Counted from the stretch's first letter, positions 35,875 through 48,042 are shown. The stretch: DNA of 64,000 nucleotides from Phragmites australis (GCF_958298935.1 NC_084931.1:15465334-15529333); one strand, 5' to 3'. A program made the numbers and translations. The notes: a model not told the origin generated them from the sequence alone.

Positions 35875-35887
35875 GGCTCTGATACCA
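35875..35887 (-). promoter_or_regulatory. Gypsy A primer binding site
   Basis: The minus strand reads TGGTATCAGAGCC, complementary to the 3' end of plant initiator Met tRNA, four bases after the LTR end. It fixes both the LTR border and the orientation of the element. Confidence 0.92.
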
Positions 35888-35891
35888 CTTC

Positions 35892-38800
35892 TGTCATACC
35901 CGGTTTTAAGACCAAAACCAGATGTAAACTATATGTATGCTAGGATCAGTTTATTCATACATATAGCGACTTCATTAGTGTAACAGACACAGTGCTTCTT
36001 AGTACAACGCTAATTATTACAAAATAACGACACACGGGTCTAAAGAAAGAAAAAACACCACAGCGGAAAAAGAACGGCGCAGCTCCAAGCCAACAGGCAG
36101 CTGACCGGGAGTTCCACAAGCCTAGAACTCAGCATCATCTTCAGGGAAGTCGTCCTCAGGAAATTCTTCAAAAGTTTTACCTTCTGAAACAACAAGCGTG
36201 AGTATTTTCAATACTCAACAAGTGGGGGAAAATAAATTTGATATGGTGGCTTGAATCAAGGTTTCCTATTCTCTAGGGTTTCATTTGCATAAAAGCCGAT
36301 TTTTATCCCTAAACTATGGAAAAAAAAATTTATTTTAAACGGGAAAGATGTACCAAAGATATTCTTTAACCTCTGATAATTCAACCCAATTCCCAATCCA
36401 AGAAAATCAACCACCCGACTAATCATGTGAGGGTCCATGCTGCTCATAATCGTGAGCACGGATGAATATTCAGTTTGACACTCTGCAGAGTTTGTACACT
36501 TTACCCACGAGTCATGATCTTCTCTGTTGCCGGTACCTGCTGGTACCTTACACACTTCTGGGGTGTGCGCCAAGAGATCACTACGAGGCTTTTCCAAAGA
36601 GTCTCCCAGTATGCACTTGCCCACTGAGGTTTCACCGCCGTACATAAGTGGAGTAACCCTCCACCCCAGAAGCCCCCTCTTGTGCCAGGTATAATCGGAA
36701 AGTAACCATTCCTTATCTACACATCCAATTGGCTCATACAACACTGGGAGAACATCTAATTACTAGGCCAAGCCGTACCATATTGGTCTCGTGGTTGTTC
36801 TATTTGCCATGGATGGTTGCTCTATGAACCGGTCCTTAAAATGGTCTGGGCAAGACCGCCAATAACCCTATAAGGGTAGATTACCAACATTTCCAAACAA
36901 CCAACCATGCTGGGAAAAGTAGCCCTTTCTTGCCCAAAACCCTAATTATCTTTGTTGTTAACTCCCTTAACAACATCAGTTTTCCTAACATACTTCCTAT
37001 ATCAATTTTTAGTTCAACTCACGATTCATCACCTACACGCTACATGTTCATCTAAAAGCATGGCTAAGCATAAACATGATGTTATTCTAAGGATAAAACA
37101 CCTACAACTAACACTAGTATTTGCTATACTACCCATTTTGTAAAACAGCATGCATATTTGATAAAGACTATCTTTATGTAAAAAAACTGGGTTCACAACA
37201 TGTCAAGACACTTGCCTTCGTCGAAGTGATGCACAGGTCCTTCAAAATCTTCTTCCTGAAAGTTTCCGAACTCCTGGACTGAATCGTCTATACGAGCACA
37301 CAATCATTCATAATAACAGTACACCAAACAGACCTAAAACTAGGGAAAACCCTATAAACATAATCTACACATCGCTATGAGAATATGAGCGCAAAGATCA
37401 CCTAAATCGGAGCTACGAGCAAAAAGTTATGAGCGTTTGAAGTTCCAGGGGTGTTTCTGCAAATTTTCCTTATTATCAGAGAAAATCCGAATTGTTTTTA
37501 CACTGAAAAAATGGATTTATGATGTCATAAATATTATTGGTTTATTCTTCTATTAGAAAAGAATGTGGAATGGGTTCATGAGCCCATGGACCAGGGCCGG
37601 ATGGCCGGTCCATGAGTCCACGCTAGACCGAACTTCAAAAATGAAGAGGTTTTAATCCTGGCCGTAGAAGGGAGATCAACGGCGGAGGTTGTTCTGGGTT
37701 CGGTACAGTAGCGCGAACAGCGGCCGACGGCGGCGGGGTAGCTAGAGTGCGGCCGGAGTTGGCCGGATCGGGGCTTCGGCGGCCGGGCTGCTCCGACGAG
37801 TGGCGGAAGGGAGTGAGGGAAGTCTGGCGAACTCACCTCGAGCTAAAGGATGGTCGGAGGGGCGTCGGGGAGACCGGGCGATGATGAGGGCGACGGCGGC
37901 GGTCAGTGCGGCGGCGGCGGCGGTCGGTGCAGCGATGGAAAGGAAGCTCCGGCGCTCGAACGACAACGGCGGATCGCGAAATCGGCTCTGGATGGTCCTG
38001 CAAAGACGAGGAGGGAATTAGTTCAGTCGGAGATGGCGCACATGCGAAGAGAGATGGCAGTGGTGCGTCTCACCGGAGCCGAAGAAGAAGATGGGCGGCA
38101 GAGGCATTCCGAGCGGAAACACGAGGTTTGAGCGGGCGTGTGGTGTGCGGAATCTTGCCGGGATGGTAGAGGGAGGCTTAAATAGAGGAGGTGGTGGCCG
38201 GAGTGGCCGGAATTTGAAGGGGAAAGGAGCGGCGGCCATGGCCTTAACGGCCGGCGGTTTCTGCACTGAATTAAGCACCAAAATGGTTTTAAATGAAGGG
38301 GAAAAGGAGGGGGAGGGGCACGTGCATGTGGCGGAGGCGACTCGGGGCGGGGAGATGAATGGGGAGGCCGTAATTGAAAACGGCGGCGGCAGCGGTAAGC
38401 AGGGAGGCGGGCGGACGGAGGTGGAAGAAGGAGAGCCGAAGGCTCGATTCGGCACGCGGCTTGGCGGCTGGCTTCGGCTCGGGGCTCGGCGGGTCCCACG
38501 CGGTAGCGAGAGCGGGGCGATGGCTTGGGAACTCCTGCAGGCCTGCTCGGCCTGCGGGCCGGCACGGGGAAAGGGAGGCCGGCGGCCCACGCGGGAGGAA
38601 AGAAGAGGGGAGGAGGGGGGGGGGGGGGGTTTGGGCCGAGGAAAAGGAGAATTCGGCCCGAGAGCATTCTTCTTTTAGAAATTCTTTTTCCAATTTGAAT
38701 TTTCAACAAATTTCAAAAGAGGTTTTAAAGCGGTGAATCCTAGCGAAATTTTGCAAACTCTTTCCACCCAATAAAACCTTATTGCATCTATAACAGCATG

Positions 38801-38934
38801 AATGCAATCAAACAATTTCTCTTAGTCCAGGTTAAATTTAGAAATTAATTTCCTATTGAACTAAGTTGCAACACTAGATTAAATTTCTAGCAAAATTTTA
38901 AATTATTGCAAATATTGAATTTTTGGGTGTTACA
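35892..38934 (-). repeat. Gypsy A 5' LTR (3.04 kb)
   Basis: Borders TGTAACACCC and GGGTATGACA on the minus strand. It contains a GC-rich segment (about 37600-38650) with a poly-G run at about 38617-38629 and overlapping ORFs on both strands that look like compositional artefacts. The general plan (AT-rich ends, GC-rich block near the transcription start side) matches the LTRs at 12769-20108, but I see no extended identity. Confidence 0.85.
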
Positions 38935-41351
38935 ACACGTGCCTAGAACGTCACAACCTCGTCTTGATAATCTTCAACATCTTCACTCACGGAGTAGCAC
39001 CACACATGTCCTTAGAAAAACATGTTGCCTTTCCTTCCTTCATCTTGTCTCTAATTCGGGCCATGCTCTTATCACCTTTCTGAGCTTATTTGATTTCATC
39101 CAAAAGGTTGGACTTGATCTCCAAGTTAACAAGAAAACCATCTGAAACCATGTCAAGTCTAAGCTGGAAGAATTCATCACAAAGTGTGACATTTCCGAGC
39201 TTGACCACAAGGCAATTGCATTGAGCCTTCCGGCTTAAGGCATCGACGACCATATTAGCCTTGCCGGGATGATAATGAACTTCCAACTCATAGTCTTTGA
39301 TCAATTTGAACCATCTTTGCTGCCTCATGTTCAGATCTACCTGAGTAAAGATATACTTGAGGCTTTTGTGATATGTATAGATATAGCACATATTCCCCAG
39401 CAAATAATGGCGCCAAATCTTCAGGGCGTGTACTACGGCTGCAAGTTCTAGATCATGTGTGGGATAATTTTCCTCATGTGGCTTCAATTGGCGTGAAGCG
39501 TAGGCGACCACATGTCCTTCTTGCATGAGAACATAACTGAGCCCGATACGAGAGGCATAACAATAGACATCAAAGCTCTTGTGAACATCCGGTTGTTCTA
39601 GAACTGGCGTTGTGGTGAGACGAGACTTCAAAGTCTAGAAAGCCGTTTCACACTCCTCGGACCACTCGAACTTGGCATTCTTCTTTAACAATTCGGTCAT
39701 AGGCTTGGCAACCTTAGAGAAGTTCTTGATGAACTGACGGTAATAACCCCTAAGTTTGAGAAAACTTTGAATGTCAGTGACACTTCTGGAATGCGCCCAA
39801 TTGAGTACATCCCGCACCTTGCTCGGGTCAACTACAACTCGGTTCTCTGACAAAACATGACCTAGAAAGGTGACCTCTTTGAGCCAGAACTCACATTTGC
39901 TGAACTTGGTGTAGAGTTGGTGATCTCGAAGGTGGCCAAGAACAACTCGGAGGTGCTTAGAATGCTCTTCTTCAGCCTTGGAGTAAATGAGGATGTCATC
40001 GATGAAAACCACGACAAACTTGTCATCTTCCTCCATGAATACCATGTTCATTAGAAACATGAAGAATGCCGGTGCATTAGTCAAGTGAAAAGACATGATA
40101 GTGAACTCATAAAGCCCGTAACAGGTCAAGAAAGCCATTTTTTGAATATCCTCCGGTCGGATCTTGATTTGGTGGTAACCCAGCCTCAAGTCAATCTTAG
40201 AGAAAACCCAGGTACTGGTCAATTGATCGAACAAAATATCAATCTGAGGGAGTGGATACTTGTTCTTCATCGTGACAGCATTCAGCGGGCGATAATCAAC
40301 ACACATCCGCAAGGTGCCGTCCTTCTTCTTCACAAAGAGTGCTGGGCATCCCCAAGGTGGGGGGCTCAGATGAATGAAACCCTTCGCAAGTAATTCTTGA
40401 ATTTGTTTCTTCAATTCCGCTAACTCATTTGGCAGCATCATATAAGACCTCTTTGAAATCGGGGTCATACTGAGCAAAAGCTCAATGGAGAACTCCACTG
40501 TTCAGTTGGGTGGCATTCCTGGCAACTCTTCTAGGAAGACATCAGGAAATTCACAGACGACTGGAATATCCAGGAGATCCATGGTTGCAACAGCCTTCAG
40601 AGCATATAGGTAGAGATCGCTCTCTCTAAGGTGGAGAGAAACCAGACCACCCTTGGGATTTTTGAGATAAACGACTCTCTTGGCACAATCAAGCTGAGCA
40701 CCATATTTTGTTAGCTAGTTCATTCCTAATATAGAATCTACTCCTCCAGAGTCAAGGAGGATCAGATTTGTAGAAAACTGAACTGAACCTTGGCCTTCGG
40801 AATGACTCAGTTAGCCCATCACTTAGTTCCGGGTCCATCAATGATATAGGCAGAAGGCAAAGTCTAGGTAGCTCACTTCTGACTCAAAACATAACTATCC
40901 CTAATGAAACAGTGAGATGCCCCCAAATCAAAAAGAACAACTGCGATGTGAGTATTCACAAGTAGCGTACCGACGAGCATGTTGTTGTCCTCTCAAGCAC
41001 CCTCAGCGGTGGTGTAGAGCACTTGGGCACGCTTAGGGACATGTGCAGCTCGGGATGACTATGAAGCAGGTTGAGCAAGTGGCGGCTTTGGAGTAGTCAC
41101 CATGGCTCCTGGCTTCAGTTAAGGGCAATCACGGGTGAAGTGCCCGATGCACCCACAGTTGTAACATGGGTCGTTGGGGCCACCCGTCACACTCACTTGA
41201 GAACCGGCGGGTCTTGGAGGCTGTCCTTGAGGAGCGAAGAAGGAAGGGTGTCTCACTATCCACATCGGTCGTCGAGTAGTCGAGGCCAACATGTGGGATG
41301 GAGGAGGTTGACTCTCCATCCGTGTGCGTTGAGAGCTCCCACCCATGGAGC
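38935..41351 (-). pseudogene. Gypsy element B: gag knuckle to RNase H, truncated on both sides
   Basis: From 41351 down on the minus strand: a zinc knuckle CYNCGCIGHFTRDCP (41119-41163), a protease remnant near 40750 (DSGG), a linker with FPDVF-LEELPGMPP (near 40530), RT (39635-40498: [43 protein letters not shown]) and RNase H (39086-39631: [20 protein letters not shown]). The RNase H TDHKS motif reads TYHKS, so a conserved Asp is lost. A fragment of the RNase H-integrase linker (LDEIKxAQKGD) reaches 38940, where the LTR of Gypsy A begins. The 5' part of gag is cut by the Tat-like element at 41352. Confidence 0.88.
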
Positions 41352-42319
41352 CGAAGTTTGAGAGGAAGGAACACCACAAATGTATTGATAGTAGAAAATG
41401 GATCGGTCTGGGGGAGTATCACAACATGGTTTATCACTTGGGCACCTTTGTGTACTGCGTGTTGCCTTGAGCATTATCCTTCTGACCTCCTTTTCCAGAT
41501 GACTACTACCCCCTATTTATAAGGTAGTACATAGCTCGGTGTGCAAGTTATCACGATGTACAAATATCTAGGACCTGGCCGAATTACTGGGCCTTATTCC
41601 GGAGAACTACTTTTTACCATGCATAGAGGATAAATTCTACCATAGTAACTATTGTAGTGCATGCACCCTGAAGGGTGAGCCGGTCGCCAATTACGGCCCG
41701 ACGCCGTGCTATCAGGGGTGTCAGGATAATCCCCATTGTACTGGGGTGTCAGGGCGGTGTCCACTAACCTAGGTATTTAATGCCAGTAACTTCCTTGCAT
41801 GCAAGGGATGACTGACGTTCCCCTTCTAGCCGATCTTTCTTGAAGCTTGATGACTCACACTGTAGCCTTTGGGAAGCTTGCCCGAGCCTCGAAGATGGAG
41901 GCTCCGGGGGAGGCATGGCGTCGGAAGATGGATGCTTCGGGGGAGGCATGGCTTCGGGAGATGAAGGCTTCGGGGGGCATGGTACTGGGAGATGGAGGCT
42001 TCGTGGGGCATGGCTCTAGGAGATGGAGGCTTCAGGAGGCATGCTCCCTGGGCATGGGCTAGCTGAGCCATTAATCGCCCGTCGCCTCTCGTCGGGTTGG
42101 CTATAGGGGGTGCCCTTTTCTTCCCTGATATTATCTCCAGAGGCTGGCTGCATCTTTAGGCTTCGGAAGGCCACATGGGCACCGGAGGGGTGGCCCGAAG
42201 GGGTTCGTAACTTCTGTGGGACAGGCCTCTTGCTAAGAGTCCGGAGGCTGAAAGCTCCGGAGAGGCCTTTGATAGTCATCGTCAACCATTATCCTTAGGC
42301 TAGTCTATTTCCCCAAACA
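41352..42319 (-). repeat. 3' LTR of the Tat-like element, end truncated
   Basis: Aligns throughout with 48119-49060 but lacks the equivalent of 48043-48118 (76 bp), where Gypsy B sequence abuts instead. It contains a short tandem repeat (GATGGAGGCTTCGGGGGAGG, roughly 30-bp units, about 41890-42050) present in both LTRs with different copy make-up. Confidence 0.85.
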
Positions 42320-43139
42320 GTACCCACTCATTCTTCGGTCTCGACATTTGGAGGGGTGAGAGGATGTAGAGGAGAACCAACTCCAGCCTGGACTTGTCTG
42401 AAGGTCATTACCTATCCCTGAGGTGTTTTTTGGTGGAAACTGCGAGAGTCGATGGCGAAGCTCGAGGCTGATGGTGCATTGATGGTGGTGGCACGCCCTC
42501 GGGTTATGCTGAGGTCGGAGGTACAGCCGGCGTCGAAATCGAAGTCGATGACCGAAGACGTATTAGCAGAGGAGGCACGCTACGGAGCCTGTTGGAGTTC
42601 GTGTGAGTGGTATCAGGACCTGAGGCCGAAGGGCCTCGGTGGAGGTGACAGGCTCCGAGGTCCGTGCCAAGGCCGATTTAGATTCTTCTGACTTTTTTTG
42701 GTGATGGTTCTTCTCGCCATTTGAGTTTGTTAGAATGGGGGATTACGTGTGGGATCGGGGAATCCCCACGTTCTCCAGTTTGAGGATGGTAGGATGGGAT
42801 GTGTCACTGGCGTGTTCTGACTAGATAATGCGTGGGTTTGTTTAGGGTCTTGTGCCCATGCCTCTGGCATGCGCCGAAAGGAGTTTAGGTCGTTAACATG
42901 ACGGGATGTTCGTGCAAGAAAAACAAGGTGTTGCTGTGGAATGTTGCCATGTGTTGGTGGAACGACCGAGATATGGCCAGGGCCCCCCAGAGATTAATGA
43001 GGGATGCCATGGAGCGATGCCACATTAGTTCCGCTTCTCCTCCTAGGCGTACGTGGCTGCTTGGCCCGGATATAAAGCTGGGGTAATCCAGCTGGATTTA
43101 CCACCGCCCCATGAGCGAGCACTCAACTTGACTTTGAGT

Positions 43140-43361
43140 ATGGCATCGTCCTCCTCCCCATCTTCTTTGGAAATGTCTATAATCTTGACTGCTTCTACTG
43201 GAGCTGGGTTGTCTCAGCCACCGACGGTGGCGCTGGTGGCCATCCGGATTTCGTCCCTATGGGGTGGACAGCTGCCTGTCGCCCCTGCCCAACCCCCGGT
43301 TGGGGAGACCACACCTGTTGAGATCATCGATAATTCTGATGATGAGGAGGAGATTGACTGA
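43140..43361 (+). pseudogene. Antisense acidic ORF of the Tat-like element
   Basis: The frame from 43140 reads MASSSSPSSLEMSI, then a hydrophobic/Pro-rich middle, then VEIIDNSDDEEEID and a TGA. Beyond the stop the same frame continues as an acidic/basic stretch (RESDEEEQASVARDGAGKKR), so the original protein was longer. It lies opposite to the element's orientation and begins about 0.8 kb from the 3' LTR. This is the position of the antisense accessory ORF in Tat-type elements, and it matches the plan of 11599-11886. Confidence 0.55.
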
Positions 43362-44238
43362 GATCTCTTGTAAAGGGAGAGTGACGAGGAGGAGCAGGCT
43401 TCGGTGGCGAGGGACGGGGCTGGGAAGAAGCGGGAGGAGGCCCCAACAATGGCTCCTTCGATTTCTTCTTTGTCTTCTGATAACTCAGGGCCGGCTACTG
43501 CATCAGCTTCCATGGCGGCAGGTCATGGATGAAGTGCATACGCCGCTCCATGCGCGGCCCTTGCTGAGATCTGTTGGAGGCAAAGGTGGCCTTCGGGGGT
43601 GCTTCGTGGACATCCCTGTCTTGCCGTTTGACTATGGCCCTACCACGAGCCATAATTTCCTTTTGCCACTTTGTACTCTTTCTCCCCCGGTTTGCTCTTT
43701 CAGAGTCTGTCTCCTCCATAGTGGCCTTTGTACTGTTTACTTTTTGTATGCTTCCTCCAAATGCACAATTTTGTTTAATAATATGATTTGGTCCTTTGGG
43801 GATGATTGTATCTCCTTTTGGGCCGAAGTGTGAGGGGATCCTTCAAGCAGGTGACCACAGGTCTGTGTGCCTTTGTGCCTTTGTGCCGCGCTTCTTCGTC
43901 CCCTTCGTAGGCGATGGCTAGTTTTTCAGATGACCGTGGTACCGAGCCTTCGCAAAGATCATAGCCGGTTTCATTCCTTCTAGGGGAGAGGTGGCCTTTG
44001 GAATCTGGTAGTGGTAGACACATAGGGTAACTAAGGAGGGTCGAGTGAAGTAGTGGCAACTTTGTCACTCCCGGCCATCGCGTACTTGGGTTCGGCGTTG
44101 GTAGGGCCTTCTTCCAAATTTGTTCTAGATTTTCAACCCAACGAAGTTCATCAGGAACCATTGGGGAAAAGCTCCGGAGGTGGTGCGCGACCCTTTGGAG
44201 GCTCCAGAGGCGATCTGTCTAAAGTCTAGCGATAGCAT

Positions 44239-44880
44239 GTCGAAGGCGAAGTCGAAGGCTAGATGGGAGAGGTGGTCCTCCACCCCCTCGGCCCTTAGCC
44301 GCTGCCCGGCTTCTGAGGTAATCCATCCGGAGCCTGTCAACAGCGTGTCGGAGGCAAAGCCGAAGGCTAGACGAGAGGGGTAGTCCTCGACCCCCTCGGC
44401 CCTTAGCCGCTGCCCGACTCTGAAGGTAATCCATCTGGAGCATGGCAACGACGTGCTAGAAGCGAAGCTGAAGGCTAGATGGGAGAGGTGGTTCTCGACC
44501 CCCTCAGCCCTTAACCGCTACCCAGCTCTAGAGGTAATCCGTCCGGAGCCTGGCGACAGTGTGTCAGAGGCAAAGCCAAATGCTAGACGGGAGAGATGGT
44601 CCTCGACCCCCTCGGCTCTTAGCCACTACCCGACTCCGGAGGTAATCCATCTCGAGCCTTGCGACGGCGTGTCGGAGGCGAAGCTGGAGGCTAGACGGGA
44701 ACTCTCGGCCTTTAGCCGCTGCCCGACTCTGGAGGTAATCCATCTGGAGCCTGACGATAGTGTGTCGGAGGCAAAGCTGAAGGCTAGATGGGAGAGGTGG
44801 TCCTCGACCTCCTCAGCCCTTAGCTGCTGCCCGACTCTGGAGGTAATCCATCCAGAGCCTAGCGACGGAGTATCAAAAAC
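44239..44880 (+). repeat. 108-bp tandem repeat, six units
   Basis: Units are about 108 bp (36 codons) long, one shortened to about 93 bp, with landmarks GAGGTAATCCATC(C/T)GGAGCCTG and GTCGGAGGC(A/G)AAGC. Read on the plus strand they give a repeated peptide (WSSTPSALSxxPTxEVIHLEP) open over more than 160 residues from 44453 to 44953. Two further degenerate units lie at 46837-47045. Confidence 0.9.
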
Positions 44881-45484
44881 TGCTGCCTTTGCAATGAATA
44901 GTTTGAGGATTCCGTTCTATTCCTCATGCCATGCAAAGTGGGCTTTTGCTTAATATTAGCATAGTCTTTATAAATGATGTATGAGTTGTGTCTTAGATGA
45001 CATTACAGGGTAATGATTTTACCTTTTACCATGCGTGTTTTAGTCACGTGGGCCATACCTCTTCTTGCAGGGAGGGGTATTTATACCCCTTTGATATGTT
45101 GGTCGTGCCTCTCGGAGGCTAGTGGGTTTCGCACTTCTCCGGCAAGGAGGTGTTTGCCTTCAAGATGCCGGAGGGTTTTGCTTTTGAACATAATGTGCTT
45201 TGACAGGGAATAGCAAAATTCTGTAACATGTGCAGGATCGACCGAGCCTTCTGGCTCCCTGACTCCCCGGCCCCCCTCGTGCCTTTTGGCCATGAGTGGG
45301 TAGAGGGTGCGTTCTATTAGCTCTATTGTCATGGCCTTAGCCAAGGTATGGAAGCTTCTAAGACGGTTGTACCACATACAAGCATATGTATATTTACGTA
45401 GGTATGTATGTACATATGATGTATGAGTGTATGTATGTATGATGTGTGCATATGTATGAATATGTAGCCCACACATTTTTTTGT

Positions 45485-45850
45485 GCGTAGAGTGTTATAC
45501 CTCTTCGGCACGAAGACTTTTCCTTCAAGATGCCAGAGGGTTATTTTTCTACCTCTCCGCCACGTAGGTCAGCTAGGCCTTAAAGATGGCGGAGGGTATA
45601 TGCCTATTCGGCACGGAGGCTATGCCTTCAAGATGCCGGAGCGGTCTTTGCCTCTTCGCTATGTAGGTTAGCTAGACCTTAAAGATGGCGAAGGGAATAT
45701 GCCTGTTCGGCACGAAAGTAGTGCCTTCAAGATGCCAGAGCGGTCTTTGCCTCTCTGCCACGTAGGTTAGCTAGACCTTAAAGATGGCAGCGGAAATATA
45801 CTTCTCCGGCACGGAGGCACTGCCTTCATGATGTGGGAGGGTTTTTAGAT
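45485..45850 (+). repeat. About 100-bp tandem repeat
   Basis: Roughly four units marked by GCCTTCAAGATGCC(A/G)GAG and TAGCTAGACCTTAAAGATGG. An isolated partial unit is seen near 45110-45180. Units alternate between two related half-repeats. Confidence 0.85.
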
Positions 45851-45896
45851 GATAGGTCTTTAAGACCTCTCCACCACCGAGGCTATGCTATCAGTG

Positions 45897-46530
45897 AGGA
45901 GGTTTTTAAAACATCCCCACTTTGCGAAGGTTTTCGAAACATCTCTGTTTTGCGGAGGTTTTAGAAGACTCTCCATTTTTGCGGAGGTTTTGTAAGACTC
46001 TCCGTTTTTACGGAGACTTTGTGGAAGGCTCTCCATGTTGCGGAGGTTTTGGAAGGCTCTCCATTTTTGCAGAGGTTTTTGTAAGACTCTCTGTCTTGCG
46101 GAGGTTTTGGAAGTCTCTCCATTTTGGTGGAGGTTTGTTTGGTAAGACTCTCCATCTTGCGGAGATTTTGGAATTCTCTCCGTTTTTGCGAAGGATTCGT
46201 AAGACTCTCTATCTTGTGGAGGTTTTGGATGATTCTCCGTTTTTGCTGGAGGTTTAGTAGGACCCTCTGTTTTGGTGGAGGTTTTTGTAAGACGCTCCGT
46301 CTCACGGAGGTTTTCGGAAGTCTCTTCGTTTTTGCCGGAGGCTTTGTAAGACTCCAAGTTTTTGCCAGAGCTTTCGCAGGACTCTCTGTTTTTGCTGGAG
46401 GTTTTGTAAGTATCTTCGTTTTTGCCGGAGGTTTTGTAGGACTCTCCATTTTTGTCGTAGTAGGACTCTCTATTTTTGCCGGAGGTTTTGTAGGTCTCTC
46501 CGTTTTTGCCAAAGGTTTTGTAAGTCTCTC
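45897..46530. repeat. About 29-30-bp minisatellite, around twenty units
   Basis: Units resemble GGAGGTTTTGTAAGACTCTC followed by CGTTTTTGC. On the minus strand they encode a Lys/Pro/Thr-rich repeat (TKPPAKTES) that stays open for about 200 codons despite variable unit length. Confidence 0.92.
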
Positions 46531-46836
46531 TGTTAACAATAAGCAGCTAATTGCAGTATAGGACATAGCTAGGTCAGATGACTATTCATAACTAATGTCA
46601 AATGATGATGTAACTTAAGTTCTACTGCTTACTATCAAAAAGGGACGTAATCTATATTTACTATTTCTAACTAGTGGCTATCTATTGTAGAAACTTCTAG
46701 CAGTAAGGTTAGAGGCCTCCAAAATATTTTGATCTTACTGTATGAAAGATAGACCAACTAGGTAAACTATCGATAGATAATGGTGTACCTTTGCTAGAAT
46801 AAGGCCTCTATTATGAGTCTTGAAGGTCTCGAAGCC

Positions 46837-47045
46837 TACGGCTAGGCCGGGAGAGGTGGTCCTCGACCCCCTCAGCCCTTAGCCATTACCCGGCTCCGGA
46901 GGTAATCCGTCCGGAGCCTGGCGACGGCGTGTGTCAAAGGTGGAGCCAAAGGCTAGTCGGGAGAGATGGTCCTTGACCCCCTTAACCCTAAGCTGTTGCC
47001 TGGCTCCGGAGGTAATTTTTCCAGAGCTTGGCGACGGTGTTCTCC
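46837..47045 (+). repeat. Two outlying copies of the 108-bp repeat
   Basis: Same landmarks as 44239-44880 (CTCCGGAGGTAATCCGTCCG, GGCGACGG) in two degenerate units, separated from the main block by about 2 kb of other repeats. Confidence 0.8.
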
Positions 47046-47585
47046 AACTCAGTCCTTATCGCTGGGATATTGTACCATCGATGGCGGAGTTGGTGGCGAA
47101 AGAGCGAGGTCGGAGTGCCAGGGATTTGCCCGGGAGTTTGCCCCAGGCTTCCGACCCCTATGATGTCCTTTGGCGCTTTCCTCTGTGGTCAGGTATCCTA
47201 CTTGTCTTCCGAGGTACTCCTCCCGGAAGGTCGTGAGGGCTCAGCAGTCGTTGGTGTTGTGGCTGCGCTCTGATCCGTGCAGGATACACCTGTATGCCTC
47301 TGCGGGTACCGGAGCTTGTGGTTGACGTTGAGGTCGCTGCCGGGGGCCACGTGTCCCAGAGCCCGTGGTTTCTCTAGGACCTCCTTTCCTTTGGGGAGAC
47401 CGTCGAGGTCGTCTAGTGAACTGGTTTTCGGAGCCAGAGTGGCTCTCACTACACCTCCCTAGATGAGGTGGACTTGGGGTTCCCTGCGCACGGCTGGCAT
47501 CATGAGGGTTGCATCGGGGGCGCTAGCAGGGTCTGCGCACTCCAGAGCCTTGCGCCTCCTCAGAATCCTCTTTCGCCGGAGGGGC

Positions 47586-47939
47586 CTAATGAGGACGCTG
47601 GGTAGACAGATTCTTCGAAGATGTTGGCTCGCCAGGGGCATCCCAGGTGCTATCGAAGGAGATACCTTGGGACCAAGTCCAAGAAGGAATATTCCTGGGT
47701 TCAATCGCCCAGAACCACTGGAAAGCGGCCTGCCTGGCTGCGGCCTCGGTCGCGACCTCTCCTAGTGCAGCGAGGTCTTTGCTATGCAGAGGCCAGAAGG
47801 CCTCTGTGCCGTTTGGAGTTTCCGTACTGACCCAAGGTTCTGGGTCGGTCAAGGCCGGAGGAACGCCATCCCATACGGCAACAGGGCTGGAGGGTACACG
47901 TGGTGTGCATGGCTGAAGCAGCCACGCATATGGTTGCAT
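47586..47939 (-). CDS. Unidentified ORF at the gag position of the Tat-like element
   Basis: The first substantial minus-strand frame after the primer-binding region opens with MQPYAWLLQPCTPRVP and runs 117 codons, rich in Pro, Ala, Ser and Trp. It lies where gag would start, but I do not recognise a gag domain, zinc knuckle or other motif. Frames after it are short. It may be a remnant of a gag N-terminus or simply an open stretch in GC-rich DNA. Confidence 0.3.
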   Translation of the reverse strand: MQPYAWLLQPCTPRVPSSPVAVWDGVPPALTDPEPWVSTETPNGTEAFWPLHSKDLAALGEVATEAAARQAAFQWFWAIEPRNIPSWTWSQGISFDSTWDAPGEPTSSKNLSTQRPH

Positions 47940-48021
47940 GGTTGCAATGGTGGATATGGCAGCTAGTGTGTTGGTGGTTTTTCTGGTGGATTCCTACCTC
48001 TCTTTAGCACTTCTGTGTTGG

Positions 48022-48041
48022 CATCCCCACGGACGGCGCCA
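48022..48041 (-). promoter_or_regulatory. Primer binding region of the Tat-like element
   Basis: The minus strand reads TGGCGCCGTCCGTGGGG one base after the LTR end. A TGGCGCC start followed by GTCxGTGGGGA is usual for Tat-type elements; the exact primer tRNA cannot be fixed here. Confidence 0.7.
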
Positions 48042-48042
48042 T

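Larger units (their letters stand above)
31781..38934 (-). mobile_element. Gypsy element A: 5' LTR, PBS, extra ORF, gag, protease, RT, RNase H; 3' part missing
   Basis: Read on the minus strand: 5' LTR 38934-35892 (TGTAACACCC...GGGTATGACA), a 4-base spacer, and a PBS complementary to initiator Met tRNA (TGGTATCAGAGCC). Then come an extra ORF with an H3-like N-terminus (35718-34922), gag with one CCHC knuckle, aspartic protease, RT, and RNase H that stops abruptly at about 31783. Integrase and the 3' LTR are absent, so the copy was cut inside RNase H, either by deletion or by the LTR that now adjoins it. Confidence 0.88.

Noticed and set aside
37800..38710. Several overlapping ORFs up to 228 codons
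   Set aside because: All lie inside the Gypsy A LTR, on both strands, with low-complexity Pro/Arg/Gly composition and no domain.
42600..42625. TGGTATCAGGACC considered as a Met-tRNA primer binding site
   Set aside because: It lies about 290 bp from the LTR and on the wrong strand for an element whose TATA, LTR borders and TGGCGCC site all give minus orientation.
45897..46530. Possible CRISPR-like array (many regular 29-30-bp repeats)
   Set aside because: Repeats are contiguous and degenerate with no unique spacers, lie inside an LTR element, and the genome is a plant; it is a minisatellite.
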